Source: Sphingobacterium sp. UGAL515B_05
GTDB taxonomy: Bacteria; Bacteroidota; Bacteroidia; Sphingobacteriales; Sphingobacteriaceae
DNA length: 64,000 nucleotides
Assembly (NCBI RefSeq): GCF_033097525.1
Contig: NZ_CP109907.1
Coordinates: 6,262,001 to 6,326,000 of the forward strand
Direction: 5' to 3'
Shown here one piece after another: positions 1 to 9,502 of the stretch. Under the pieces are notes generated by a model. It made no database searches. It saw only the letters and a program-made list of their open reading frames with translations, and was not told the origin of the DNA. The first letter of the stretch is position 1. Every line of letters starts with the position of its first letter. The translations under genes and the position numbers were made by a program.

Positions 1-188
1 CAATGTGTCAATTGACCTTCGCTTTCTTTGATCTCTTCGGTGACCTTCACGAAAGTGTTTGTTTTGGGAAGACGATAAGTAGTTGTTTTAGCATTGACAT
101 TTTCTTTCGGTGCTTTTTCAGTTGTCTTTGCAGAAGCAGCAGTAGATAGCAGAGCGACCGCGATCAGGCTCATCATTAGTTTTTTCAT
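1..188 (-). CDS. Small secreted protein, 3' part beyond window edge
   Basis: The reading frame starts at an ATG (186-188, minus strand) and stays open for 62 residues to the left edge. The first 20 residues form a classic signal peptide: Met-Lys-Lys, a hydrophobic core and an Ala-Ser-Ala cleavage motif. The exported part seen so far is rich in Thr, Lys and Glu and resembles no family I recognise. The start is clear because an in-frame signal peptide follows it directly. A periplasmic or secreted location is inferred; the function is unknown. Confidence 0.6.
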   Translation of the reverse strand, partial: MKKLMMSLIAVALLSTAASAKTTEKAPKENVNAKTTTYRLPKTNTFVKVTEEIKESEGQLTH

Positions 189-1544
189 TGTTTTTAGATT
201 TTTTTGTTAAACCATAGCATACTTTTTCGGTATGTTTTCATCCTATGGAAGTAAAAATAAAAACAGATTTAACTAATTTTTTGGTTATTTATTATTCGTA
301 ATCTTTCACTCATTATCCGTGGCTGTTAGCTTATTATTCGCGAAAAACATTTTATGTGAAACAGCTTCTTATACAATTAGATCCCTCTGATTTCAAACCA
401 ATTTCAATGAAAAACAAGAGACATGGTATTGACTTAGCAGACATCCAAAACGACCGGGATTTGAGTTTTGTTGCTCAGAAGACTAACCAACATAAATTAG
501 CGAGAACTATTAGTTATGACCTGATCTACTAAACTACACTGCCTTAACTAGGTAACAATACTAGAACTATACAGAACGTAGAAATTTTCAACAGATTTAT
601 AGCACTATTCTTCTACATTTTTCCTTGACCTATTTTCTTACACTAGGTTTGCGTAAAAAGTGCTATATCTGTACTTTATATGTAAGATATAGTCCGGAAA
701 AAATAAACCTATTTTTTCCGGACTTAAACGCTGGCAAAAGGCCATACGAACGCAGTGTACTTCATATTTTTAATGGCTTGCAGATATTGATCTACATTTT
801 CCAAAAGCGGATTATTTTCTGCTATTTTTACCACTTTTGGTTCTTCATAAAAATAAAAGAATCGCTCCGGAACAAATTGTACTGGGGGAACTTGATAGTA
901 TTTAATTTAATCATACTAGGGTATTGGTAGTTTCGCGGCAAGACAGCGTAAGGACAACAGTTGAAATAAAGGCAGACCATCAAATAATTATTAATGAAAA
1001 TGTTAAGAAGGCTTCCACGGATAATTGTATCAGCCTAAAAGATCCAGAACTGATTTCATGGTTAAAGCATAAAAATTCGACATTTATTGATTTTTCATCC
1101 TTAACCATTATTTTGTTGATTTTATTGTTCATAAACCTATATTTGATAAGATCGTTCGTACACAATCTGAAATCAAAAAGAGCTGATAGATTCATTTGCT
1201 AACATGCGCCCATGCCGCACCAACAGAGGGATCTCAACTTGAGGAGCTTATTTTTTATTTGATAGGGAGAGTCGGTTAACCAGCCTTCCAATAAATTTTA
1301 ATACGAACCTGGACTGATAATGAATTTTGAAAGACGCTCCTCCTAATGGACTAAGGTTACTAGGACTTGGTTTTAGCCCCGAAGCGTCACAAAAAATGCA
1401 ACTATTAGGCGTTTTTAGTCTGTCTAGAACTAATTTAATAAATTTGACCACTAACCCTCAAAATTGGAAGATAATAGGGCAAGCTGGATTAAATATTATT
1501 CGTTTACATAAAAATGCCATTGAAGAATACTATAATAAATATTT
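189..1544. other. Eroded intergenic region without a confident gene
   Basis: About 1.35 kb holds only short frames. One (plus, 407-532, 41 codons) has a protein-like composition and stays open upstream without an ATG. A longer one lies at 924-1202 and is listed separately. Frames at 625-930 and 1327-1581 are rich in aromatic residues and look accidental, as does the antisense frame at 1248-1451. The pattern of short coding-like pieces in different frames suggests decayed genes, but I cannot name the parent genes. Confidence 0.4.
924..1202 (+). pseudogene. Fragment of a small membrane protein, probably decayed
   Basis: This 92-codon frame can only start at a TTG. Its N-terminal half looks like a normal soluble sequence. 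A single hydrophobic segment follows at about residues 57-77, then a basic tail (Lys-Ser-Lys-Arg). The frame is open a little further upstream to a stop at 903-905 with no ATG. The absence of a good start and the coding-like pieces in another frame just upstream suggest a gene broken by a frameshift. I do not recognise the family. Confidence 0.25.
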
Positions 1545-1736
1545 ATGTCTTTTTTATTTTATATTGTTATTATCACGTTAATCCTATATTCAAAAGGGAA
1601 AATGCCAGTAAGGCTATCGAAAAAAGAGCAGTATAATACTTGGGTTATTGAACACGGTCATACTGTTTTTAAATATGCAGTTAGACTACTGATAATTTAT
1701 ACTATTGTTTTAATTTTCATGAAGATCAATTTATAG
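1545..1736 (+). CDS. Putative small membrane protein (63 aa)
   Basis: A 63-residue frame opens with ATG and encodes two hydrophobic segments (about residues 3-16 and 44-61) separated by a basic, polar stretch containing Lys-Lys-Glu-Gln. It lies between an eroded region and an oppositely oriented membrane protein gene. There is no recognisable domain. The two-helix hairpin layout is plausible for a real small protein, but chance or a remnant is equally possible. Confidence 0.3.
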   Translation: MSFLFYIVIITLILYSKGKMPVRLSKKEQYNTWVIEHGHTVFKYAVRLLIIYTIVLIFMKINL

Positions 1737-1737
1737 C

Positions 1738-2223
1738 CTAAAATAGATTTAAAGATTCTTTTAATACTTTTGAAGTTTTTTCTAAAATTAAAGGGTGCCA
1801 ATTTGTATACTTTATCTGTTTTCTTGGTATAATTTTAACAAAATCGCTATCATATCTAAAAAGATATTTTTTCTTTGAGTTATGATGAGACATCTTAATG
1901 AAATGTCCCCAATAGGATGGATATCCTTTATATATATTTACCTGTAAATAGATATCGTTCGCCTGATTTTTATCATCTAAATCCAGCTGAATTAGGGACT
2001 CCCTTTTTATTAAACTATCCAGCAAAAAAGAAATAAGGAAAACAAAAAGAAAAAACAGAAAATACATCAGGGGATTGAAATCAATGTTAATAGTTGTAAC
2101 ATTATTAACAAAGGATACGATTGCCGAGCCTCCTAATAACACCAACGTGAAGAGCAAGGAAATATTTTGAATAATTTTTATCCAAATAAACCAATAAGGC
2201 TTTATTATTATCAAATTTATCAT
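1738..2223 (-). CDS. Hypothetical membrane protein (161 aa)
   Basis: The protein has two hydrophobic segments near the N terminus (about residues 17-40 and 50-68). A roughly 90-residue polar region rich in Lys, Tyr and Asp follows and presumably faces the cytoplasm. The start ATG lies about 35 bases downstream of the tRNA-Leu terminator on the same strand, so it probably uses its own promoter. No conserved motif is recognised. It ends two bases from the convergent small frame at 1545-1736. Length, start and amino-acid composition all support a real gene. Confidence 0.6.
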   Translation of the reverse strand: MINLIIIKPYWFIWIKIIQNISLLFTLVLLGGSAIVSFVNNVTTINIDFNPLMYFLFFLFVFLISFLLDSLIKRESLIQLDLDDKNQANDIYLQVNIYKGYPSYWGHFIKMSHHNSKKKYLFRYDSDFVKIIPRKQIKYTNWHPLILEKTSKVLKESLNLF

Positions 2224-2254
2224 ATGCCTTGGATGTGATATATATTTTTGTTCA

Positions 2255-2290
2255 TAAAAAAAGGAGACAACTATTAACTAGTGTCTCCTT
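2255..2290 (-). terminator. Rho-independent terminator of tRNA-Leu
   Basis: On the minus strand a stem AAGGAGACA / TGTCTCCTT (2282-2290 with 2261-2269) is followed by a run of T. It lies immediately after the tRNA 3' end and before the membrane protein gene. Confidence 0.8.
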
Positions 2291-2293
2291 AAG

Positions 2294-2377
2294 TGCCCAG
2301 GAGCAGATTCGAACTGCCACGCCCATGCGAGCGCCACCCCCTCAAGATGGTGCGTCTACCAATTTCGCCACCTGGGC
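2294..2377 (-). tRNA. tRNA-Leu (anticodon GAG)
   Basis: A complete class II cloverleaf is visible. The acceptor stem is GCCCAGG/CCTGGGC. The D loop has the leucine-type AATTGGTAGA. The anticodon stem is CCATC/GGTGG with loop TTGAGGG, giving GAG (2341-2343 on the plus strand). A long variable arm is present and the T loop is TTCGAAT. CCA is not encoded, as in the other tRNAs of this window. It reads leucine CUU/CUC codons. Confidence 0.95.
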
Positions 2378-2451
2378 TCATATTCACCTTTGGTATCACA
2401 AAAATAAAGATTTTTCGCTCTTTTACAAGTCGAAAATCGCTTTTTACAGCA

Positions 2452-3330
2452 TTATTTTACTAAATTCCTATTGATCAAGGTTCTAATTACACCGTCGACA
2501 AGTCCAACCCGTGGAACAATGATTTGTTTTAGGCGGCCGTGCTTCATAATCGTCAGGAAAATCTCACTTGCTGGTATAATTACATCCGCACGATCTTCGT
2601 TCAAACCCAATAAAATGATACGCTCTTTCAAAGAAAAGGAAGATAAATGTTCATATACCGCTTTCAATTTGGCATAAGATAATGGTTTATCCAATTTTTC
2701 ATTGGAAAGACGCGCAAGCTTATTAATATTTCCGCCAGTACCGATCCCAACCACTTGCTTATACATGTGGGTATTGCTTCGCACCCATTCTTTCAATTCA
2801 TCCCAGGTTTCTGTCTTATCCTGATTGTCCAAAATACGGATCGTCCCTAAGTTGAAAGATCTAGAGTTTACCAAAACACCATTGGCGAATAACGACAATT
2901 CCGTACTACCACCACCAACATCAATGTAAAGATAAACTTTATCTTTCTCCATCTTATTATCCCAATGACTATTATAAATAATCTCAGCCTCTTTTGCCCC
3001 TTCGATAATATCGATGTTTATACCATTTTTCTTGACTTCCGCAACAATGTCGGCCCCATTTCGCGCATCACGCATGGCCGAAGTCGCACAGGCCATATAG
3101 TCCTCCACGTGATAAACATCCATCAACTCCCGAAAAGCCTTCATTGTTTTGATCAAACTCTCGGCTTTTCTTGGTGAAATTTCCTGATGAATAAATGCAT
3201 CATCTCCCAAACGGAGTGGAACACGTAACAGTGTATTTTTCTTAAAATTATATTGATCTTTCTGTCCTATAATGTCAGCTATCAAAAGACGGACTGCATT
3301 GGAGCCTATATCTATTGCGGCGTATCTCAC
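2452..3330 (-). CDS. ppx: Ppx/GppA family phosphatase
   Basis: The 292-residue protein begins with the ASKHA-fold phosphate 1 motif (IDIGSNAVRLLIAD, residues 6-19). It has the glycine-rich phosphate 2 motif (DVGGGSTELSLF, about 137-148) and a later IGTGGNINKLA segment. These identify the exopolyphosphatase / pppGpp phosphatase family, which removes phosphate from polyphosphate chains or from pppGpp. The length matches the short single-module forms common in Bacteroidota, which lack the C-terminal HD domain. Sequence alone does not separate polyphosphatase from pppGpp phosphatase activity. It stands alone, followed by tRNA-Leu on the same strand. Confidence 0.88.
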   Translation of the reverse strand: MRYAAIDIGSNAVRLLIADIIGQKDQYNFKKNTLLRVPLRLGDDAFIHQEISPRKAESLIKTMKAFRELMDVYHVEDYMACATSAMRDARNGADIVAEVKKNGINIDIIEGAKEAEIIYNSHWDNKMEKDKVYLYIDVGGGSTELSLFANGVLVNSRSFNLGTIRILDNQDKTETWDELKEWVRSNTHMYKQVVGIGTGGNINKLARLSNEKLDKPLSYAKLKAVYEHLSSFSLKERIILLGLNEDRADVIIPASEIFLTIMKHGRLKQIIVPRVGLVDGVIRTLINRNLVK

Positions 3331-3491
3331 TTTATATACGATTTCATTAAATTACGCTAAAATAAACACAGTTATTAAAAACTATGTTATACAAATGTTA
3401 AGTTATCATTAATTTAACAAATAACAAACGATTATTACAGGGAATTCTTGCCAACACAATACCTAATATTGTCTTACAACAACTAAAATTC

Positions 3492-3641
3492 ATGTTTGAT
3501 CAAAAATATGACCTCATTTCCCGACAAAATTATCTCGCTGACAATCAACTGACTCAGGATCAGATAGCATATCCTGTCGAAACGCAGTACCTGGAACAAA
3601 TCCATACAGAAAATCCATTATTGCCAGCAAAAAACTCATAA
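3492..3641 (+). CDS. Possible small hypothetical protein (49 aa)
   Basis: In the 365-base gap between ppx and the lipoprotein gene a rightward ATG frame encodes 49 hydrophilic residues rich in Gln, Asp and Asn. The frame is also open for about 30 codons upstream without a start codon, with similar composition. It ends directly at the bidirectional terminator at 3644-3675, as a real gene would. No family is recognised. It may be a genuine small protein or the tail of a decayed gene. Confidence 0.3.
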   Translation: MFDQKYDLISRQNYLADNQLTQDQIAYPVETQYLEQIHTENPLLPAKNS

Positions 3642-3643
3642 AA

Positions 3644-3675
3644 AAAGGAATATTCATTTTAATGAATACTCCTTT
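3644..3675. terminator. Bidirectional hairpin terminator
   Basis: A 15-bp stem with one mismatch (AAAGGAATATTCATT / AATGAATACTCCTTT) and a two-base loop sits 20 bases past the stop of the leftward lipoprotein gene, with an A run on its left side (T run on the minus strand). Confidence 0.75.
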
Positions 3676-3695
3676 CCTTCTATTTACCTTATTTC

Positions 3696-4238
3696 TTAAT
3701 GATGGTGTTCTTCAACTTTACCACCAGCTAATTTATAGATCTCTTCCACTTTTTTCAAAGACTCTTCCGAAAGATGAATAACGTCTTTGTTTGTATTGTG
3801 TTCTTCATGAGACAATCTTGTATTGATCTCACCTTGTTTTTCAACTACAAGTGCTAAAAATGCTTTATCGTTGAATGCAGCTGTACTGTCCGAACCAATT
3901 GAGGCAGGAACTTGAAATGCAGGCACACCACGTTGTGCATCGCCAACATGTAATTCTTTCGCTAAATTGTCCAATTCTGGCAATACTGTCGCGTAAGCTT
4001 CTTTAATCTTTGCAGCTACATTTTTCACCTCTGCTGAGGTAGATTGTTTTGCAGCTACATCGGCAAGGTTTACCAAGTAGTTTCCATTTTCGCCAACGAA
4101 TTTAATCATTGCAAAGGCATCACCATCCGCCAAGGATGCATTAGAGTATTGACGCTGTCTATCTGCAGCTGTTTGACCACAAGATGCAAATAATGTACCC
4201 GCACAAGCCGCAACAATAAATAACTTATTAATCTTCAT
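3696..4238 (-). CDS. DUF4142-like lipoprotein
   Basis: The 180-residue protein has a lipoprotein signal peptide with lipobox Phe-Ala-Ser-Cys (Cys at about residue 20), so it should be lipid-anchored in the periplasm. The mature part is predicted helical, with a DAFAMIKFV segment followed by long amphipathic helices. This resembles the ferritin-like four-helix DUF4142 family, in which metal ligands are poorly conserved. The C terminus is Glu-Glu-His-His-His, a natural histidine tail that could bind metal. The role is unknown; the family is often stress-related. It stands alone between terminators. Confidence 0.65.
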   Translation of the reverse strand: MKINKLFIVAACAGTLFASCGQTAADRQRQYSNASLADGDAFAMIKFVGENGNYLVNLADVAAKQSTSAEVKNVAAKIKEAYATVLPELDNLAKELHVGDAQRGVPAFQVPASIGSDSTAAFNDKAFLALVVEKQGEINTRLSHEEHNTNKDVIHLSEESLKKVEEIYKLAGGKVEEHHH

Positions 4239-4313
4239 ATCAATTTTGTTAATTATACAAAAGTAGATAAAATATATGTTCTCCGAAACCCTATCCGTGA
4301 AAAGAAAGAAAAA

Positions 4314-6914
4314 TTACGCAACATTTCTTCCGGCATTCACCACGCCAAAGATTGTACGCGCGATTAACTTCGAATAATCTTCACGTTGTGCATCAGTCAG
4401 CTGATCCGAATTCAATGCACGAATAGCAAAATGTTGTATAACCAATAATGGTAGTACAATTCCCTCCCGCGCTAAAATCGATTCACGATCCACCGGATAA
4501 TTCTCCATCAATTTTGAGGTTCCGCTCAATTTTAACAAATATTCTTTTGTTATCTGATACTCGGCATACAACGTTTTCCAAAAATCACCATAAATAGGAT
4601 CATCTTTCATATATGCTGTAATATCAAAGTTTGACTTTGTCATCGACATCATACAGTTGTCGATCAATGTCTGGAAAAATCCCGATGAAACATATAATTG
4701 CTGTACATCCTTCCACAGGTTATTTTTTTCAGCCCATTGCAATGCTGTTCCAACACCATAAAACCCAGGGATATTTTGTTTCAGCTGGCTCCATGAGGTT
4801 ACAAAACTAATCGCCCGCAAATCTTCCAATCGCAATTCACGGCCTGAATTACGTTTAACAGGCCTACTTGAAATATTGATTGACGATAATGCCTTCAATG
4901 GCGACATTGTCTCCAAATAAGGTAAAAACAATTCATTGGTTCGTAGATCCATAAACTTATGATGACTCAACTCCGCCAGTTTATCAATGATCTCCTGTTG
5001 ATGCTTGGTTAAAGTATCGCCCACACGTTGTTTCAAATCTGAAATAATGCCGGCGTGCAAAAGTTGCTCAATATTAAATCGCGCCGTATCTAGGGAACCA
5101 TACTGACTACTGATTGTTTGTCCCTGAATCGTCAACTGAATATGATCGTTGGCGATCTCTTTACCCATGGATGCGTAAAAACGTTGCGTTTTACCGCCAC
5201 CACGTGCCGGAGGTCCGCCGCGGCCATCAAAAAATACCAGATCAACATCGTATTCGCGTGATATCGCCGTAAGTTCGATTTTTGCACGATAGATCGACCA
5301 GTTCGCCATCAGATATCCACCGTCTTTGGTACTATCTGAATAACCCAACATAATCGTCTGTTTGTTTCCTCTTCGTTTCAAATGTGCCTTGTACTCATTA
5401 TTACTGTACAAGGTTTTCATCACGTCCGCTGCTCTCGTCAAATCGTCGACAGTCTCAAACAAGGGCACAAAATCGATCGTTAAAGCATCCTTCTTCCATC
5501 CAGACCATAAAAATAATTGACGCAGTCCCAAAATATCACTTGCTTGCTGGCAATTACTGATGATAAAGCGTTGTGCAGCTCGCTCAGAACCCGAGCGTTG
5601 AATCTCCTTTAATAATTTTATTACGCCGGATGTATCCTTCGTCAATGGATCTGCATCCTCTCCCACCGTTAGGTCAAGCTCTTTGAATTTTAATGCTTTT
5701 TGCTTATCATTTTCACCAAGCGCCAGATAATCCAATGGCATTCCAGTCTTTTCCTGGTTGTGTTGAATCAGATAATTGGTAGCCTCACGTAAAATGCGGC
5801 TGTCTTGTCTGATATCCAATGTGGTAAAGAAACAACCAAAAGTCATCACTTTACGGAGTAGATCATCAACGATCTCTACAAAAAGTCCATTGTGATATTC
5901 CTCCAGAACATTTTTGATTGCTTTGAGATTGGTGATAATATTATCGGTTTCATCCGCTGGATGTTCGACTGGATTAAAACTGTTGTCGTAGAACAATGTT
6001 TGCAGATTTTCCATATACTCCTCCACTCCTCGAAATGTGATACGTCGTCTAACAATACGGAAATCTCTATAATAACATCTAAACAAGATAGTACGTAACA
6101 ATGCGGCAACTTTCTTGGTGCTCTCAACACTTACGTTAGGATTACCGTCTCGGTCACCCCCCGGCCAAAAGCCAAGCTCAATCAATTGTTTGACCTCTTC
6201 GGTATCGACATCCAATTCATCGTCAATGAAGGACTGAATTTCCGATGCCACCTTATAAAACACATTTTCCAAAAACCAAGCTAAGCTTGCAGCTTCATCA
6301 ACTGGAGTAGGTTTATTTTTATTGATGAAAGGTGTTTTACCCAATTGCTGTAACAGTAGATGGATACTATGAATATCATTGGTCTTGATTGCATCAATAA
6401 GATCATTGATAATCCCTAATACCGGTCCCGGATAAAATTGAGTAGGATGTGCAGTCAATACAAGACGTACAGAAAAATCCTTCAATTTTGACACAATCTT
6501 ACGACGCATATCGTCGCTACCTTCGGCATTTTTAATTAATGCCCCCAAGACGTTTTCATCGTCGCCGCGACCCACCATCTGAAATGACGAATCTTCGATC
6601 GCATCAAATAAAACAACCTGGCGCTCTATATATTGAACAAATCGAAACAACAAATCGATACGTTGTTCTTCCGAAGAAAATTCCTCATGTTGATCGAAGA
6701 AACTCTTTATGATTTCATCAGGAGTTAAATGCTGATCCACACCCTTTTCACATTGCTTTGCAAAAAATGGCAATAAAGTACCGGTATCTTTAACACGCTG
6801 AAATGGCAATGTTAAAAACAAACTTTTGAAAAGCTCAAAGCGTGTCAATACCTCGTCCTGAAAGACGGCTTCATTTTTACTTTGCTTCATATTTAAATCT
6901 TTGAAAGTGGTCAA
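4314..6914 (-). CDS. ppc: Phosphoenolpyruvate carboxylase
   Basis: The 866-residue protein carries the PEPC signatures: VLTAHPTQ (catalytic His, about residue 156), FWPGGDRDGNPNV, the GYSDSTKDGGY loop, DGRGGPPARGGG and QGQTISSQYG. It carboxylates PEP to oxaloacetate, replenishing the TCA cycle in the cytoplasm. The length is near the usual 880-930. The C terminus ends Arg-Asn-Val-Ala rather than the common Arg-Asn-Thr-Gly. The sequence after the first catalytic His (FYPGPV) also differs from the proteobacterial form; both are consistent with a divergent Bacteroidota lineage. The first ATG (6914) is given; an ATG eight codons later (6890) is equally possible. Confidence 0.96.
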   Translation of the reverse strand: MTTFKDLNMKQSKNEAVFQDEVLTRFELFKSLFLTLPFQRVKDTGTLLPFFAKQCEKGVDQHLTPDEIIKSFFDQHEEFSSEEQRIDLLFRFVQYIERQVVLFDAIEDSSFQMVGRGDDENVLGALIKNAEGSDDMRRKIVSKLKDFSVRLVLTAHPTQFYPGPVLGIINDLIDAIKTNDIHSIHLLLQQLGKTPFINKNKPTPVDEAASLAWFLENVFYKVASEIQSFIDDELDVDTEEVKQLIELGFWPGGDRDGNPNVSVESTKKVAALLRTILFRCYYRDFRIVRRRITFRGVEEYMENLQTLFYDNSFNPVEHPADETDNIITNLKAIKNVLEEYHNGLFVEIVDDLLRKVMTFGCFFTTLDIRQDSRILREATNYLIQHNQEKTGMPLDYLALGENDKQKALKFKELDLTVGEDADPLTKDTSGVIKLLKEIQRSGSERAAQRFIISNCQQASDILGLRQLFLWSGWKKDALTIDFVPLFETVDDLTRAADVMKTLYSNNEYKAHLKRRGNKQTIMLGYSDSTKDGGYLMANWSIYRAKIELTAISREYDVDLVFFDGRGGPPARGGGKTQRFYASMGKEIANDHIQLTIQGQTISSQYGSLDTARFNIEQLLHAGIISDLKQRVGDTLTKHQQEIIDKLAELSHHKFMDLRTNELFLPYLETMSPLKALSSINISSRPVKRNSGRELRLEDLRAISFVTSWSQLKQNIPGFYGVGTALQWAEKNNLWKDVQQLYVSSGFFQTLIDNCMMSMTKSNFDITAYMKDDPIYGDFWKTLYAEYQITKEYLLKLSGTSKLMENYPVDRESILAREGIVLPLLVIQHFAIRALNSDQLTDAQREDYSKLIARTIFGVVNAGRNVA

Positions 6915-7278
6915 GAGAGTTTAGGTGACTCTTGATATTCTGTAATGTCTCTGAAATTACCCTACGGAGCCAAATATAACAATATTATATTTAAACAAAT
7001 AAAAAAATATAAATTAATCAAAAAAACTATTAAAATATTATAAACATACTAACAGAATTTAGTAATTTTTCATTTTTAACACATTAGTACTGCGTCGTAT
7101 GGGAACAGAATTAGATCTTTACCCTTCGCTCATTCAGCCCCCATGCAAAAAGATCGTCTTTTGTGGGATAATATCCAACAAATGAACCTGCCATCATCAG
7201 CGCCGAAAAGAGTAAACATTGAAGAACAATTGTTTTTAATATGAAAAGCAATTTATCTAAGTTTGTACTATACACATT
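6915..7278. promoter_or_regulatory. Divergent intergenic region ppc / FUSC gene
   Basis: This 364-base AT-rich gap separates two divergent genes and must hold both promoters. On the plus strand TAAGTTTG (7258-7265) matches the Bacteroidota -7 box TAnnTTTG and ends 13 bases before the FUSC start codon, implying a very short leader. No good -33 TTTG is found at the right distance. The antisense frame at 7111-7320 runs into the FUSC gene and is judged accidental. Confidence 0.4.
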
Positions 7279-9471
7279 ATGAAACAGACACAAGAAATAA
7301 AAAGTTTTTTCTATAGCCAATATTTTGCAGATGGACTCCGGATTACCATCGGATGTATCGTGCCTGTCCTAATCTTTGCAACCATCGGACAATTTACCAA
7401 TGGAACGATTGTTTCTTTGGGAGCCCTTCTGGTGGGCCTATCGGATACACCCGGAGCGCCTAGCCATAGGAGAAAAGGAATGATTGCGGGAGCCATATTG
7501 ACTACTTTAACTTTTATTCTGACTAATATCGTCAATCAAAATGTTTATCTATTAGCAATATTTATCGGCGCAGCATGCTTTATATTCGCGATGTTTGCTG
7601 TATTTAATGGTAGGGCTGCCAATGTCGGTCTCATGTGCATTCTGATGATGTTGATCCATGTGCAGATTCACTCCCCCTTTACTGAAGCCATCAACTATTT
7701 AGGTTTCTATACTTTAGGGGGGCTATGGTATATCGCCATTAGTCTCTCCATCACTCAGGTACGCCCCTACCGTTTGGCCGAACAGGAGCTATCTGAAACA
7801 ATTCGTTATGTTGCGGATTATATTAGAATTAAAGCTAATTTCTATGATGCTAAAATTGATAATGACAAGAACTACCTTAAATTAATCGATAAACAGGTTG
7901 AAGTCAATCAGCATCAGGAAAACCTACGGGATGTATTGTTTCAAAGTAAACGATCGATAAAAGATACCACAAAGGTAGGCCGTTACTTAACCCTTGTTTT
8001 CAATGATATTGTCGATCTCTTTGAGCAAAGTATGGCGGCTCACTACGATTATAACACCATCAGTGAGCGCTTTGGTCCCACTGGCATCTTAGAAGATTTC
8101 AAAAATGTAATCTTAAAATACACCAATGAGCTGGATAATTTAGCATATCAACTCAATACAAATACACAGCCAAAACCATTATACGATTTCGATTCAGATC
8201 TCAGCCGCCTTCATGCCAAAATTGATCAGCTGGACAAAAACCAGCAATATAGCACTTTTGCTTTAAGAAAGGTATTGATCAATTTACGTGATCTGGTTCG
8301 TCGGATCAAAAATATCTATGGCTACTCGCATCTACAACCTGATGATGTCAAACGAAAAGAAATTGACGACGCGAAACGCTTTGTTCAAAGCTCTGCAATT
8401 GATTTTAAAAAGTTTCGGGAAAATCTTACCCTAAAATCCACCATATTTCGCCATGCCTGCCGTATGGCGATTGTCATGTCGGTTACTTATTATGTCTTCG
8501 AGGTCACCAATATCACAAACAATGTATACTGGATCCTGCTGACCATTATGGTCATCTTAAAACCTGGCTTTGGACTCACAAAAGAACGAAACATCCAGCG
8601 CCTCATCGGCACAACGATAGGTGGACTTATAGGTGCTCTTATTCTTTTAACCATCCATGACCCAACCATACTATTCGTTCTTTTGGTATTCTTTTTTTTG
8701 ACAGCATATAGCTTATTCCGTGTCAATTATGTTATTGCAGTACTTTTTATGACACCGTATGTATTAATTATGCTGAGCTTTGTTAGCGCCAATACGCTGG
8801 ATGTCACAAAAGAGCGCATACTGGACACCTTTATCGGCGGCATGATCGCTTTCCTATCCAGTTATATAATTTTTCCTAACTGGGAAAGCATGCAAGTCAA
8901 GGAATCCATGCGAAAACTGCTCATCGCCAACTATAATTATATCTTTCAGGCATTAAAAGAAATTGCAGGTCAAGCACCTTCTATCACGGATTACAAATTG
9001 ACTCGCAAAGCTGTCTATGTTGAGACAGCCAATATGGGCTCCACATTCCAGCGTATGCTTACTGAACCCAAAAAGCGTCAAAAATATAGTAAGGAAGTCA
9101 ATAAATTCGTCATATTCAACCATATTCTAGCCTCCTTTTCGGTGACATTGATGAACCATCTCGACGAAATGGACAACAATTATATTAATAAGGACCACGT
9201 AAGGGCAATCCGAAAAACATTGAGCTCCCTGGAGCAATCCATTCAGCTCCTACATTCCGAGGACAGCGTAAACGCGTTTGTTCCTTTAACAATCGAAATC
9301 CCCAACGATCAATTTGACAATACAGATATCAGTTCAGTCGATGGACAACTATTGACCGAACAGTTGGACTTTCTGAGTAAAATTGCACAGGACCTCCATA
9401 AAATAGTTCAAGATCTACACGCTAAAAGCACAGCAATGTCAGAAAATGAACTGCAAAAAGCTGTAAGCTGA
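7279..9471 (+). CDS. FUSC family (YccS/YhfK-like) inner membrane protein
   Basis: The 730-residue protein has two hydrophobic blocks of several membrane helices (about residues 20-165 and 395-535). Each is followed by a long helical cytoplasmic region. The second block carries the FUSC signature (Asn-Val-Tyr-Trp-Ile-Leu-Leu-Thr, then Gly-Thr-Thr-Ile-Gly-Gly). This duplicated layout is that of YccS/YhfK and the aromatic acid exporter family. Export of a small molecule is the likely role; the substrate is unknown. The YpdA-like gene starts 32 bases downstream on the same strand and may be co-transcribed. Confidence 0.85.
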   Translation: MKQTQEIKSFFYSQYFADGLRITIGCIVPVLIFATIGQFTNGTIVSLGALLVGLSDTPGAPSHRRKGMIAGAILTTLTFILTNIVNQNVYLLAIFIGAACFIFAMFAVFNGRAANVGLMCILMMLIHVQIHSPFTEAINYLGFYTLGGLWYIAISLSITQVRPYRLAEQELSETIRYVADYIRIKANFYDAKIDNDKNYLKLIDKQVEVNQHQENLRDVLFQSKRSIKDTTKVGRYLTLVFNDIVDLFEQSMAAHYDYNTISERFGPTGILEDFKNVILKYTNELDNLAYQLNTNTQPKPLYDFDSDLSRLHAKIDQLDKNQQYSTFALRKVLINLRDLVRRIKNIYGYSHLQPDDVKRKEIDDAKRFVQSSAIDFKKFRENLTLKSTIFRHACRMAIVMSVTYYVFEVTNITNNVYWILLTIMVILKPGFGLTKERNIQRLIGTTIGGLIGALILLTIHDPTILFVLLVFFFLTAYSLFRVNYVIAVLFMTPYVLIMLSFVSANTLDVTKERILDTFIGGMIAFLSSYIIFPNWESMQVKESMRKLLIANYNYIFQALKEIAGQAPSITDYKLTRKAVYVETANMGSTFQRMLTEPKKRQKYSKEVNKFVIFNHILASFSVTLMNHLDEMDNNYINKDHVRAIRKTLSSLEQSIQLLHSEDSVNAFVPLTIEIPNDQFDNTDISSVDGQLLTEQLDFLSKIAQDLHKIVQDLHAKSTAMSENELQKAVS

Positions 9472-9502
9472 TTTATTCTTTAAAATTCTCGACATTTACA
9501 CC

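Noticed and set aside
1248..1451. Minus-strand frame of 67 codons in the eroded region
   Set aside because: Short, overlaps a plus-strand frame in low-confidence DNA and has no recognisable domain or start signal.
2229..2474. Rightward 81-codon frame across the tRNA-Leu
   Set aside because: Overlaps the tRNA and its terminator; coding use is implausible.
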